Source: JAMOQA01 sp964420365
Lineage (GTDB): Bacteria; Acidobacteriota; Polarisedimenticolia; J045
Reading direction: 5' to 3'
Length of the DNA: 64,000 nucleotides
Assembly (NCBI GenBank): GCA_964420365.1
Contig: CAYQTA010000114.1
Location: forward strand, 1 to 64,000
Of this stretch, positions 31,822 to 39,731 are shown one piece after another. The notes under the pieces are model-generated. The model made no database searches and had not been told where the DNA came from. It saw only the letters and a program-made list of their open reading frames with translations. Numbering within the stretch: position 1 is the stretch's first letter; each line of letters opens with the position of its first letter. A program made the position numbers and the translations under genes.

Positions 31822-32496
31822 GTGCTGCGGATCGGCATCGTCCTGACCGGATGCGGTCCCCTGGACGGCACCGACGCCCGGGAGGCGGTGCTCTGCGCCC
31901 TGGCGGCCCGGCGGCGGGCGATGCGGCTCGCCTGGTTCGCCCCCCCCGGACCGCAGGAGAAGGTCGTCGACCACGCGACGGCCGTCGTGGTGGAGGGGGC
32001 GTCGCCCCGGGACCGCGTCGCCGAGGCGGCGCGCGTCGCCGGCGGGCCCGTCCTCCCGTTCGAGCCGCTCCCGGTGGGGGACGTGGCCGCCATCCTCGTA
32101 CCGGGAGGCCTGGGGGTGCTCGAGACGTTCTTCCGGAACGTGCTGGTTCCGGACCGGGCGCCGGAGCTGCGGGACGAGTACCGGGCGACCTTTCGGGGAT
32201 TGCGGGACCGGGGGGTGCCGGTCGGCCTGGTCGGGACGGCCCACGCCCTCCTCGGCCCCCTCTTCGGGGAGACCGGTTTCGACCCGTTCGCGGTGCCCCC
32301 GGGAGAGGTCCGGGCGGACCGGCGTGCCGGGTGGGCCTGGACGCCGGGAACGATGGGAGCGGGGAGCGAGCTCGAGCGGGTGCTCGCGGGGATCGACCTC
32401 TTGCTGGACGAGATCGCGGCGATGAGCGGGGGAAAGGACTCGCCGCCCGAGCGCGCGGCCGCCCGCGAGGAGCGGCCGGCGGGAGAGACCGGATGA
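31822..32496 (+). CDS. ElbB-like class I glutamine amidotransferase-fold protein
   Basis: A 224-residue protein similar to E. coli ElbB, a DJ-1/PfpI-superfamily glyoxalase. It shares LRIGIVLTGCGPLDGTDAREAVL at the start, WFAPPGPQEKVVDH, ARVAGGPVLPFEPLPVGDVAAILVPGGLGVLETF and RGVPVGLVGTAHALL. At the nucleophile elbow ElbB has a Cys (FMCIAP); here it is GLVGTAHA, without Cys, so glyoxalase activity is doubtful. Start is GTG with GAGGAGG upstream. Its stop overlaps the proline dehydrogenase start (ATGA). Confidence 0.78.
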   Translation: MLRIGIVLTGCGPLDGTDAREAVLCALAARRRAMRLAWFAPPGPQEKVVDHATAVVVEGASPRDRVAEAARVAGGPVLPFEPLPVGDVAAILVPGGLGVLETFFRNVLVPDRAPELRDEYRATFRGLRDRGVPVGLVGTAHALLGPLFGETGFDPFAVPPGEVRADRRAGWAWTPGTMGAGSELERVLAGIDLLLDEIAAMSGGKDSPPERAAAREERPAGETG

Positions 32497-33410
32497 GCCG
32501 GAGGAACCGGGCCCTCGTTGCCCTTCTGACGAAGATCCCGAGACCCCTCGTGTGGATGTTCGCCAGGAACTACATCGCCGGGCCGGCCCTGGACGACGGC
32601 CTGCGGGTTGTCCGTGAGCTCAACGGGAAGGGGTGCCGGGCCACGATGGACGTCCTCGGGGAGGACGTCTTCAACGAGGCGGAGGTGCGGGCCTACGTGG
32701 ACGCGTACAAGGAGATGATCCGGCGGATCGTCGAGGAGCGGCTCGACGCCAACATCTCCGTCAAGCCGACCGCGATGGGCCTGAAAATGTCCCGGGAACT
32801 GGCCCTGGAGGCGGTGTCCGAGGTGCTCGACGAGGCGGCCCGACACGGCATGTTCGTCCGGCTCGACATGGAGGACTCGTCGGTCACGGAGGCCACCCTC
32901 CGGCTCTGGCGGGACCTGCGGGCGAAGGGTTACGAGCGGGTCGGGGTGGTTCTCCAGTCCTACCTGCGGCGCACCCTGGTCGACGCCCGCGAGCTGGCCG
33001 CGGAGGGGGCATCGGTGCGGCTCTGCAAGGGGATCTACATCGAGCCGCGCGCGGTCGCCTACGACGATTTCTGGACGATCCGCGACTCGTTTCTCGACGC
33101 CCTCGAGGTGCTGCTCCGGGCCGATCGGTGCCAGGTGGGAATCGCGACCCACGACGAGTGGCTGATCTTCCACGGGCGGCGGCTGGTGCGGGAACTCGGG
33201 GTCGGGACCGACCGGTACGAGTTCCAGATGCTGCTCGGGGTCGACGAGTTCCTCCGGGACCTGGTGGTCGCGGAGGGACACCCGATGCGGATCTACGTGC
33301 CGTTCGGGGAGGGCTGGCACGGCTACTCGATCCGGCGGCTGGTGGAGAACCCCCGCCTCGCCGCCCACATCACCCGGGCGGTGCTGGGCCTCGGCCCCCG
33401 GCAGAAGTGA
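32493..33410 (+). CDS. Proline dehydrogenase
   Basis: A 305-residue FAD enzyme oxidising proline to pyrroline-5-carboxylate. The (beta/alpha)8 barrel is marked by ATMDVLGEDVF, ANISVKPTAMGL, FVRLDMEDSSVTEATL, VGVVLQSYLRRTL, VRLCKGIYIEP and YEFQMLLGV, with RIYVPFGEGWHGYSIRRLVEN at the end for substrate carboxylate binding. It is the short monofunctional form; no pyrroline-5-carboxylate dehydrogenase is adjacent. Overlap with the ElbB-like gene suggests cotranslation. It lies 13 nt upstream of the phosphoesterase. Confidence 0.93.
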   Translation: MSRRNRALVALLTKIPRPLVWMFARNYIAGPALDDGLRVVRELNGKGCRATMDVLGEDVFNEAEVRAYVDAYKEMIRRIVEERLDANISVKPTAMGLKMSRELALEAVSEVLDEAARHGMFVRLDMEDSSVTEATLRLWRDLRAKGYERVGVVLQSYLRRTLVDARELAAEGASVRLCKGIYIEPRAVAYDDFWTIRDSFLDALEVLLRADRCQVGIATHDEWLIFHGRRLVRELGVGTDRYEFQMLLGVDEFLRDLVVAEGHPMRIYVPFGEGWHGYSIRRLVENPRLAAHITRAVLGLGPRQK

Positions 33411-33423
33411 GCGACCTCTCCCG

Positions 33424-34164
33424 ATGAGGCTCTGGGCGCTCGGAGACCCGCACCTCTCCTTCGGCAACCCGAAGCCGATGGACGTCTTCGGGGAGCTCTG
33501 GAGGGACCATCCCGCCCGGATCGCCGAGGCCTGGGACCGCCTCGTCGATCCGGAGGACGTCGTGCTGGTCCTCGGGGACGTCTCGTGGGCACGCAACCTG
33601 CAGGAGGCGGCCCCGGACCTGGCGTTCCTCGCCGAGCGGCCCGGGCGGATCAAGGTCCTGCTCCGGGGAAACCACGACTCCTGGTGGACCTCCCGCCGGA
33701 AGGTCGAGGCGGCGCTGCCAGCGGGGCTCGTGCCGTTGCAGAACGATGCGCTCCGGCTTCCCGAGGGCGTCGTGGTGTGCGGGGCGCGGGGCTGGAACCT
33801 GCCCTCCATGCCCTGGGCCGACCCGGAGAAGGACCCCCCGATCTTCCGGCGGGAACTCGGCCGGCTGGACCTGTCCCTGGCGGCGGCAGCGCGCCTGCGG
33901 CGTCCCGGGGACGTTCTCGTTGCGGCACTCCACTACCCGCCGCTGGGTCCCGGCGACGAGACGTCCGGGGTCCTCGAGCGCCTCGTCGCGGCCGGGGTCG
34001 ACGTCGCGGCCTACGGGCACCTCCACGGGGAGGACCACGCCTGGGCCCCGCGGGGGCTCCACCGGGGCGTGGACCTGCGCTTCTGCGCGGTCGACTTTAC
34101 CGGGTTCGCCCCGGTTCCCCTTTTCGAGGCGGGGCGGGGGATCCTGCCGGACGCGCATCCCTGA
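33424..34164 (+). CDS. Calcineurin-like metallophosphoesterase
   Basis: A 246-residue phosphoesterase. The metal motifs are in order: D8-P-H10, LGDVSW, LRGNHDSWW, ALHYPP and GHLHGEDH. The group acts on many phosphoesters, and the natural substrate is unknown. It lies 13 nt after proline dehydrogenase, probably in the same transcript. Its last 68 nt overlap the 3' end of a convergent gene on the minus strand. Confidence 0.88.
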   Translation: MRLWALGDPHLSFGNPKPMDVFGELWRDHPARIAEAWDRLVDPEDVVLVLGDVSWARNLQEAAPDLAFLAERPGRIKVLLRGNHDSWWTSRRKVEAALPAGLVPLQNDALRLPEGVVVCGARGWNLPSMPWADPEKDPPIFRRELGRLDLSLAAAARLRRPGDVLVAALHYPPLGPGDETSGVLERLVAAGVDVAAYGHLHGEDHAWAPRGLHRGVDLRFCAVDFTGFAPVPLFEAGRGILPDAHP

Positions 34165-34693
34165 GGCCGCCGTCGGGGCGGGCGAGGACCCGGTCCACGG
34201 CGGCCAGGCCGGGGTCGTCCGCCGCCGCGACGATCCGGTGGACGACGGTGTCCACGTGCCGTTCCTCCGCCGCCCGGGCGTCCGCGTCCGCCCCGTCGAA
34301 CGCGGCGAGGCCCGTGGCGAAGCGGACCAGGTGAACCAGCTCGTGGAGGAGGGTCCAGGCGAGCAGCGCGGCGAGGCCGTGGCGCTCGCCGAGCCGGTGC
34401 AGGGCGTCGTCCCGGAGGACGATCCTCCAGCGCCCCGGCGCGTTTCCCTCCGGGTCTTCGAGGCGGACGAGCTGGGCGAGGGCATCCCCCGGGAAGGCGA
34501 GTTCCGGGTGGTCGGTGCTGGAGGCCAGGTCGTAGCGGAACCGGGATGACCATTCCCGGGGACGGATCCCGTACCAGTCCGCGACCAGGCGCTCCGCGGT
34601 CTCGAGCGCGGTGTCGAGGACCCGGTCCCAGGGGGGGACGGTCAGGCGCACCGGCGTCACGTCTCGGGCCGGCCGCGGCGGGCCTTCCGGCAT
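34097..34693 (-). CDS. Putative HExxH-type metallopeptidase-like protein
   Basis: A 198-residue protein with the zinc-type motif LLHELVHLVRF and downstream acidic residues (AAEERHVDTVVHRIV) that could give a third ligand. TVPPWDRVLDTALETAERLVADWYGI opens the domain. There is no signal peptide or membrane segment. No family is recognised. It ends in TAA inside the convergent phosphoesterase gene (68-nt overlap), which is unusual here and leaves some doubt about the last 20 residues. It starts 88 nt from the divergent zinc-ribbon gene. Confidence 0.6.
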   Translation of the reverse strand: MPEGPPRPARDVTPVRLTVPPWDRVLDTALETAERLVADWYGIRPREWSSRFRYDLASSTDHPELAFPGDALAQLVRLEDPEGNAPGRWRIVLRDDALHRLGERHGLAALLAWTLLHELVHLVRFATGLAAFDGADADARAAEERHVDTVVHRIVAAADDPGLAAVDRVLARPDGGLRDARPAGSPAPPRKGEPGRTR

Positions 34694-34715
34694 CGGGCTC
34701 GTCCCTCCCGCGGCT

Positions 34716-34744
34716 TTGACAGCCGCGCGGCGCCATCTTAGCGT
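34716..34744 (+). promoter_or_regulatory. Sigma70-type promoter of the FmdB-like gene
   Basis: An exact TTGACA (34716-34721) with 17-nt spacing to TAGCGT (34739-34744, matching TAnnnT), 37 nt before the ATG at 34782. This is the best two-box promoter match in the window. Confidence 0.65.
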
Positions 34745-34781
34745 ATGGAAGCCGGGGCCACCGCCCCCGCGGAGGAATGCG

Positions 34782-35057
34782 ATGCCGATCTACGAGTACC
34801 GGTGCCTCGATTGCGGCGACGAGTTCGAGGTCATCCAGGGGGTTTCCGCCCGCCCCCTCCGGAAGTGCCGGAAGTGCGGCGGTCGGCTCGAGAAGCTGAT
34901 CTCCCGGACGTCCTTCGTTCTCAAGGGGGGAGGGTGGTACGCGGACGGCTACTCCAGGAGCGGCTCGACGGGAAGCTCGTCGGGCGGGAGCAGGCCGTCG
35001 TCGGGGGGCTCGTCCGGCGGGAGCAAGGCGTCGGGTGGTGACGCGTCCTCGGACTGA
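34782..35057 (+). CDS. FmdB-family zinc-ribbon protein
   Basis: A 91-residue protein starting MPIYEYRCLDCGDEFEV, with CxxC at 8-11 and a second CxxC in KCRKCGG, the FmdB/CxxC_CxxC_SSSS regulatory-type zinc ribbon. The tail is a flexible Ser/Gly-rich stretch after residue 60, as in many family members. The family was named for a regulator of formamidase in Methylophilus, but its general role is unknown. GGAGGA precedes the ATG. A GC hairpin follows the stop. Confidence 0.88.
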   Translation: MPIYEYRCLDCGDEFEVIQGVSARPLRKCRKCGGRLEKLISRTSFVLKGGGWYADGYSRSGSTGSSSGGSRPSSGGSSGGSKASGGDASSD

Positions 35058-35081
35058 CCACCGGTCGGTGCGGATCGCGAG

Positions 35082-35103
35082 CGGCCGCCCCCCGGGGCGG
35101 CCG
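35082..35103 (+). terminator. Terminator after the FmdB-like gene
   Basis: A 10-bp stem (CGGCCGCCCC at 35082-35091 with GGGGCGGCCG at 35094-35103) starts 25 nt after the stop and is followed by TCGTCGTTT. Confidence 0.6.
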
Positions 35104-35182
35104 TCGTCGTTTCCGGGAACGCAAACCAAGCCTCCCCATGGGGATCCGGGCTGACGAGGGGGACGGAGCCGCCCGGAGGGGG

Positions 35183-35188
35183 TATGAT
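35183..35188 (+). promoter_or_regulatory. -10-like TATGAT upstream of the RNase Y leader
   Basis: TATGAT in the gap between the zinc-ribbon gene and rny would start transcription near 35195, giving rny a leader of about 400 nt or driving a separate small RNA. No clear -35 is seen. Confidence 0.4.
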
Positions 35189-35194
35189 GGACCG

Positions 35195-35598
35195 CGGGGC
35201 CCCGGTGGGGACCCCTGGATGGAAGGCAGCGAATGGCTCGAGGGCCCTCGAGAGCGCGTTCCCGGCACCCCGCCGCGGGTCGGCGGGGTCGGTGGGCCGT
35301 CCCCGCCCGTTCCCCGGGGGAAGGGCGGCTCCCGTTTCGCCTGGCGACGGGCCTTCTCCGTGACGATGACGGGTTCCCTCCCGGGAATCCTTCGACCTTC
35401 TCTTCCCGGGCACGCCCCCGCGTCGGGGCGGCCGACGGGCTCGCGGCGATCCTCCCCCCGGCGCACGGCTTGCGGGGGGGTGGCGCCGGCAGGAGGTGCT
35501 GACGGCCCTGATCCCCGGCCGGCGTCACGGTTTCCGGTCCTCGTGTCCTGTGCCTCGCCTTCCGGGCGGCCCGCGACGGGCCGCAGGAGGGAGAGTTC
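35195..35598 (+). ncRNA. Candidate structured RNA / long 5' leader of rny
   Basis: A 400-nt stretch with no supported reading frame, between a putative promoter and rny. It holds a perfect 16-nt palindrome (CTCGAGGGCCCTCGAG, 35237-35252), a 9-bp stem with 5-nt loop (35267-35275 with 35281-35289), and a further long hairpin at about 35306-35331. In several phyla a 6S RNA gene lies just upstream of rny, so a 6S-like RNA is possible. I could not verify its central-bubble structure, and a cis-acting leader is as likely. Confidence 0.3.
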
Positions 35599-37191
35599 AT
35601 GCAGACCCTGCTGCACGGGGGACCGGTCTCCCTCGTGATCATCGTCCTGGCGCTGGTCGCCGGGCTGGGCCTCGGTGCGGTGGCCGGGTGGTGGCTCGCT
35701 TCCCGCAAGGGGCGCGGTGTTCTCTGGCAGGCCCGGGAGGAAGCGGACCGGATCCGGCGGCGCGCCCGGAAGAAGGCCGAGAGCGAAGCGCGGAAACTGG
35801 TCGCCCGGGCCGAGAAGGAGATCGAGCGCCGCAAGGCCGCCCTCGAGGAGGAGGAGAAGCGTCGCCTCGCCCAGGTCGAGGAGGCCGAGCAGGAGGCGGA
35901 GCGGCGTCACCGGCGGCTGGTCGACCGTGACCGGGCCCTGGCCCGGCGGGACCAGCTCCTCAAGGAGCGGGAGCAGGAGATCGAGCGCCGCCGGCTGGAG
36001 CTCCAGGAGGCGCGGGAGAACGTCCGACGCCTCGAGGAACAGGTGATGGTCCGGCTCGAGGAGGTCTCCGGGCTCTCGCGCGACGAGGCGCGGCGGCAGA
36101 TCGTCGCCGCGCTGCGGGCCGAGGCGCGGCAGAGCGCCGCGGCCGAGGTGCGGGAGATCAAGGAAGAAGCCCAGCGGACGGCGGACGACCAGGCGCGCAA
36201 GATCATCGCCCTCGCGATCGAGCGGCTCGCGTCGGACTACGCCGCGGAGCGCCCGGTCTCCACCGTTCCGTTGCCCGACCCGGTGTTCCGCGGCCGGATC
36301 ATCGGGACCGAGGGGCGCAACATCAAGGCCTTCGAGAAGCTGACCGGGATGCAGCTCCTGCTCGAGGAGGAGCCGCCCCAGGTCGTGATCTCGGGGTTCA
36401 ATCCCGTGCGCCGGGAGATCGCCCGGCGGGCCCTCGAGAAGCTGATCGATGGCGGCGTGATCCACCCGCGGAAGATCCAGCAGACGGTCGCCTGGGCGCG
36501 GCGCAAGGTGGAGCAGGAGATCGAGAAGGCCGGGCGCGAGGCGGCCAGGGAGTTCGGGCTGGCGAAGAAGATCCACCCGGAGCTGGTCACGCTGCTCGGC
36601 CGGCTGAAGTTCCGCACGAGCTACGGGCAGAACGTTCTCGAGCACGTCAAGGAAGCCGCCCACATCTGCGGGATCATGGCCGCGGAACTCGGCCTCGACC
36701 AGAAGCTGGCGCAGCGGGCGGCGCTGCTCCACGACATCGGCAAGGCCGTGGACTTCGAGCGGGAGGGGACGCACCCGGAGATCGGCGCCCAGCTCGCCCG
36801 GAAGTACGGAGAACCGGAGGTCGTGGTCAACGCCATCGAGTCCCACCACGACGACTGCGAGGTGATCTCCCCGATCGCCGTCCTCGTCGCTGCCGCGGAT
36901 GCGCTCTCGGGGGCGCGGCCCGGGGCCCGGCGCCAGACCACCGTCGACTACATCCGGCGGGTCAACAAGCTCGAGGAACTGGCGGGCGGCTTCGAGGGGG
37001 TGGAGACCTGCTACGCCCTCCAGGCGGGCCGGGAGATCCGGGTGATCGTGGTCCCGGACAGGATCGGGGACGACGAGGCGGCGCTCCTCGCCCACGACCT
37101 GAGCCAGCGGATCCAGGCCGAGATGGACTACCCGGGCCGGATCAAGGTCACGGTGATCCGGCAGCTCAAGGCCCAGGCGGTCGCCTCGTAG
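35599..37191 (+). CDS. rny: Ribonuclease Y
   Basis: A membrane-anchored endoribonuclease of 530 residues that starts mRNA decay. It has an N-terminal membrane helix (about 9-33), a long charged coiled coil (about 45-200), a KH domain with GRIIGTEGRNIKAFE, and an HD domain with the metal motif LLHDIGKAVD followed by IESHHDD. Length and order are standard. The ATG at 35599 follows GGAGGGAGAG. It converges with a phosphatase gene, with 9 nt between stops. Confidence 0.97.
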   Translation: MQTLLHGGPVSLVIIVLALVAGLGLGAVAGWWLASRKGRGVLWQAREEADRIRRRARKKAESEARKLVARAEKEIERRKAALEEEEKRRLAQVEEAEQEAERRHRRLVDRDRALARRDQLLKEREQEIERRRLELQEARENVRRLEEQVMVRLEEVSGLSRDEARRQIVAALRAEARQSAAAEVREIKEEAQRTADDQARKIIALAIERLASDYAAERPVSTVPLPDPVFRGRIIGTEGRNIKAFEKLTGMQLLLEEEPPQVVISGFNPVRREIARRALEKLIDGGVIHPRKIQQTVAWARRKVEQEIEKAGREAAREFGLAKKIHPELVTLLGRLKFRTSYGQNVLEHVKEAAHICGIMAAELGLDQKLAQRAALLHDIGKAVDFEREGTHPEIGAQLARKYGEPEVVVNAIESHHDDCEVISPIAVLVAAADALSGARPGARRQTTVDYIRRVNKLEELAGGFEGVETCYALQAGREIRVIVVPDRIGDDEAALLAHDLSQRIQAEMDYPGRIKVTVIRQLKAQAVAS

Positions 37192-37200
37192 GACCCTGGC

Positions 37201-38400
37201 TCACGGTCGGCGCACGACGACGACGGTCTGGTCGTCGGTGCGCGGACCGGGGGAGAACTCCTCGAGGTCGCGGAAGAGCCGGTCGACGATCGCGGCGGCC
37301 GGCAGGTGGTGGCACTCGCGGAGCACGCGCTCGACCCTTCCGGGGCCGAACGGCCGGCGGGTCTTCGGGGAGAGCGCCTCGGTGATCCCGTCGGTGTAGA
37401 CGAGCAGGACCGCCCCGGGAGGGAACGCCTCGAACCCACGGTCGAACGTCGCGTCCGGGTCGGGCCCCAGGACCATCCCGCCGCGCCGGAGCCGCGTGAT
37501 CCTCCCCGCCCTCCAGAGCAGGGCGGGGGGATGGCCCGCGTTGCAGTAGACCAGGTTCCCGGACGGCTCGAACTCCGCGTAGAAGAGAGAGATGAAGCGG
37601 CTGGAGAGGGCGGAGCGGGAGATGACCCGGTTGACCCGCTCGATGGCGTGCGACATGCGGATCTGGATGTCGAGGACCACGCGGAGACCGGTGATCGCGT
37701 CCCTGGCGAGAAGGGCCGCGGGCAGGCCGTGACCGCAGGAATCCATCACGGCCAGCCCCAGGTTCCGGTCGCCCAGGAGGAGAAAGTCGTAGAGGTCGCC
37801 CCCGACCTGTTCCGCCGGAACGGACCGGGCGGCGATGTCGAAGTCCAGGTACTCCGGTGGGCGCTTCGGCAGCAGCGAGAGCTGGATCTCCCGGGCCTCG
37901 GCGATGTCCCGGAAGACGAGACCCTCCCGCAGGCGGAGGTTGATCAGGTGGCGGAGCGTCACGAGGAGGTAGACCGCCTTCTGGGGATCGATCCCGGGGT
38001 CGAGGGTGAAGGCGATCAGGTGGCTCGCGTTGTCGCCGCAGGTGATCGCCGCGAAGCGCCGTACACCGACCTTCTGCTCGATCCGGGGATCGAAGTCCGG
38101 GTCGTCCTCCTCCATCAGCAGGAACCCCTCGTCGACCAGGCGCCGGATCGGGGGGTAGTCCTCGGGGATCGCGAAACCGGGATGGGCCGGCCCGCTCTCC
38201 CCGACCGTGGCTTCGAGGACCCAGGCGCGGCGCCGCGGATCGTGCCGGTAGAGGCGCCCCCCGGTGATGCCGAGCAGCGGCCCTGCTCCCTCGACGATCG
38301 CCTCGAGGGCTCCCGACAGCGTCGTCGTGAACTCGGCGCTGCGCTCGATCCCCGCGAGGGTCTGCTCGAGGGTCCGGTAGATGTGGTGCCAGTCGCTCAT
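37201..38400 (-). CDS. GAF-like plus SpoIIE/RsbU-type PP2C phosphatase
   Basis: A 399-residue cytoplasmic protein. Residues 15-165 look like a GAF-type sensor domain. After a helical linker (AREIQLSLLPKRPPEY, the RsbU lead motif), residues 185-399 form a PP2C-like phosphatase with VGGDLYDF, AVMDSCGHGLPAALL, YCNAGHPPALL, VYTDGITEA and DDQTVVVVRR, the metal-binding Asp/Gly positions. Such enzymes dephosphorylate STAS antagonists; the STAS gene at 25.3 kb is a candidate partner. It is divergent from the SipW-like gene, 46 nt apart. Confidence 0.88.
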   Translation of the reverse strand: MSDWHHIYRTLEQTLAGIERSAEFTTTLSGALEAIVEGAGPLLGITGGRLYRHDPRRRAWVLEATVGESGPAHPGFAIPEDYPPIRRLVDEGFLLMEEDDPDFDPRIEQKVGVRRFAAITCGDNASHLIAFTLDPGIDPQKAVYLLVTLRHLINLRLREGLVFRDIAEAREIQLSLLPKRPPEYLDFDIAARSVPAEQVGGDLYDFLLLGDRNLGLAVMDSCGHGLPAALLARDAITGLRVVLDIQIRMSHAIERVNRVISRSALSSRFISLFYAEFEPSGNLVYCNAGHPPALLWRAGRITRLRRGGMVLGPDPDATFDRGFEAFPPGAVLLVYTDGITEALSPKTRRPFGPGRVERVLRECHHLPAAAIVDRLFRDLEEFSPGPRTDDQTVVVVRRP

Positions 38401-38432
38401 CGGGGCCTCCGCTGACGGTCTCCGGGGACCGG

Positions 38433-38438
38433 TAGAAT
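38433..38438 (+). promoter_or_regulatory. -10-like TAGAAT just before the SipW-like gene
   Basis: TAGAAT is followed after 8 nt by the ATG at 38447. CTGACG lies 15 nt upstream of it. There is no ribosome binding site, so a leaderless transcript is likely. Confidence 0.45.
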
Positions 38439-38446
38439 ACCGGCCG

Positions 38447-39070
38447 ATGACCCCCGAACCCAGCCTGCCCGGGACTCCCCCCCCGGCCCGACGCCAGGCC
38501 CTGGCCTCGCTGACCCGGGAAGCCCTCCGGTCGATCGACCGGGGGGTCGTCCTGGTCTCCAGCGAGACCTGCTCGATGGCGCCGTTCCTCCGGGGGGGCG
38601 AACGGATCCACTGGCGGCGCGGACCACGGCCGCGCCGGGGGGACCTGCTGCTCTTCCTCGGGCGGCCGGGCCCGGTGGTTCACCGGGTCGTCGGTCGCCG
38701 CGGCGACGTCCTGGTCACGCAGGGGGACAACCGGCCGGCGCCCGACGTGGAACCGGTCGCGGAGGCCGACGTCGTCGGCGTCGTCGTTGCCGTCGAGCGG
38801 GACGGCCGGCGCTGGGAGCTCGCTGGATCGGGACCCCGCCTCTACGCCGCGGGGGCGGCCCTGCTGTCGCTGGCCGGCGGCGTGGTGTACCGGGGAGCCG
38901 TCCTTGCCGACGCCGTGCTGCGACGGCTGGTGCCGGCCGGCCGAGACGTGCGCGCGACGCGCCCGGTGGCGTGGTTCCTGCTGCGGGGCATCCGGGCCGC
39001 CTTCCACCTGCTGTTCTTCCGGGCCTGCCACGGCCCCGGCTGTCCCCTCGAGGAGGACGCGGATCGATGA
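38447..39070 (+). CDS. SipW-like (S26B-type) signal-peptidase-fold protein
   Basis: A 207-residue protein of the S24/S26 peptidase superfamily. S43 lies in TCSMAPFLRGGERI and H79 in VVHRVVGR, followed by LVTQGDNRPAPD. The Ser-His arrangement and HRVV...TQGDN signature are those of ER-type/SipW peptidases, not the Ser-Lys bacterial LepB. One or two hydrophobic segments (about 127-150) lie in the C-terminal half, and Cys residues near the end (CHGPGCP) are unexplained. Its stop overlaps the exonuclease start (ATGA). The substrate is unknown. Confidence 0.72.
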   Translation: MTPEPSLPGTPPPARRQALASLTREALRSIDRGVVLVSSETCSMAPFLRGGERIHWRRGPRPRRGDLLLFLGRPGPVVHRVVGRRGDVLVTQGDNRPAPDVEPVAEADVVGVVVAVERDGRRWELAGSGPRLYAAGAALLSLAGGVVYRGAVLADAVLRRLVPAGRDVRATRPVAWFLLRGIRAAFHLLFFRACHGPGCPLEEDADR

Positions 39071-39660
39071 GGCAGAACGAAGGACCGCGGTTCACGTGGT
39101 ACTCGGTCGACGTCGAGGCCTCGGGCCCGGTCCCGGGGATCCACAACCTGCTCAGCGTCGGGGTGACGGCGATCGTCGCCGACGAGGCGGGGCGCCACCG
39201 CCTCGGGGAAGAGTTCTACGTGGAGCTCCGGCCGGTGTTCCCGGGTCACGTGGAGAGCGCCAACGCGGTCCACGGCCTCGATCTCGACCGCCTCCGCCGC
39301 GAGGGGTTGCCGCCCTGCGAAGCGATGCGCCTGCTGGTCGAGTTCGTCGAGCGGACCCGCGTGCCGGGGACCGAGGCGGTCTTCGTCGGCCACGTGGCGG
39401 TCTTCGACTGGATGCACGTCGCCTGGTACCTCGCCTGGTGCGGGTTCGAGAACCCGTTCGGGTACAAGGGGATCGACACGAAGTCGCTGGCGATGGGGGT
39501 GCTCGGCGTCCCCTGGGACGGAACCGGGCGCGAGGCGATCGAGGAGAGGCTCGGCATTCCCCACCAGGACCCGGGCACGGTCCACCGCGCCGACGCGGAC
39601 GCCCGGCAGCAGGCGCTGGTCTTCCTGGGGCTGCTCGAGGAGCTCGAGCGGCGGGGCTGA
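39067..39660 (+). CDS. DEDDh-type 3'-5' exonuclease
   Basis: A 197-residue exonuclease of the RNase T/DnaQ fold. The acidic residues are D15 and E17 (SVDVEASG), an Asp in VFVGHVAVFDWMH, and the HRADADA motif for the final His and Asp. GIHNLLSVGVTAI and YVELRPVFPGHVESANAVHGL are typical of the oligoribonuclease/RNase T branch. Whether it cuts RNA or DNA cannot be decided. The 4-nt overlap with the SipW-like gene is unusual for two unrelated activities. A strong terminator follows. Confidence 0.85.
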   Translation: MRQNEGPRFTWYSVDVEASGPVPGIHNLLSVGVTAIVADEAGRHRLGEEFYVELRPVFPGHVESANAVHGLDLDRLRREGLPPCEAMRLLVEFVERTRVPGTEAVFVGHVAVFDWMHVAWYLAWCGFENPFGYKGIDTKSLAMGVLGVPWDGTGREAIEERLGIPHQDPGTVHRADADARQQALVFLGLLEELERRG

Positions 39661-39682
39661 GCGGCGCCCGGGCCCGGACGCG

Positions 39683-39713
39683 GAACGCCGCCCCCCTGCG
39701 GGGGGCGGCGTTC
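39683..39713. terminator. Bidirectional terminator between exonuclease and OPT genes
   Basis: A perfect 14-bp stem (39683-39696 with 39700-39713) and a 3-nt loop lie between convergent stops at 39660 and 39732. The plus side is followed by only a short T-containing stretch. Confidence 0.75.
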
Positions 39714-39731
39714 GTCCGAGGTCCTCCCGGG

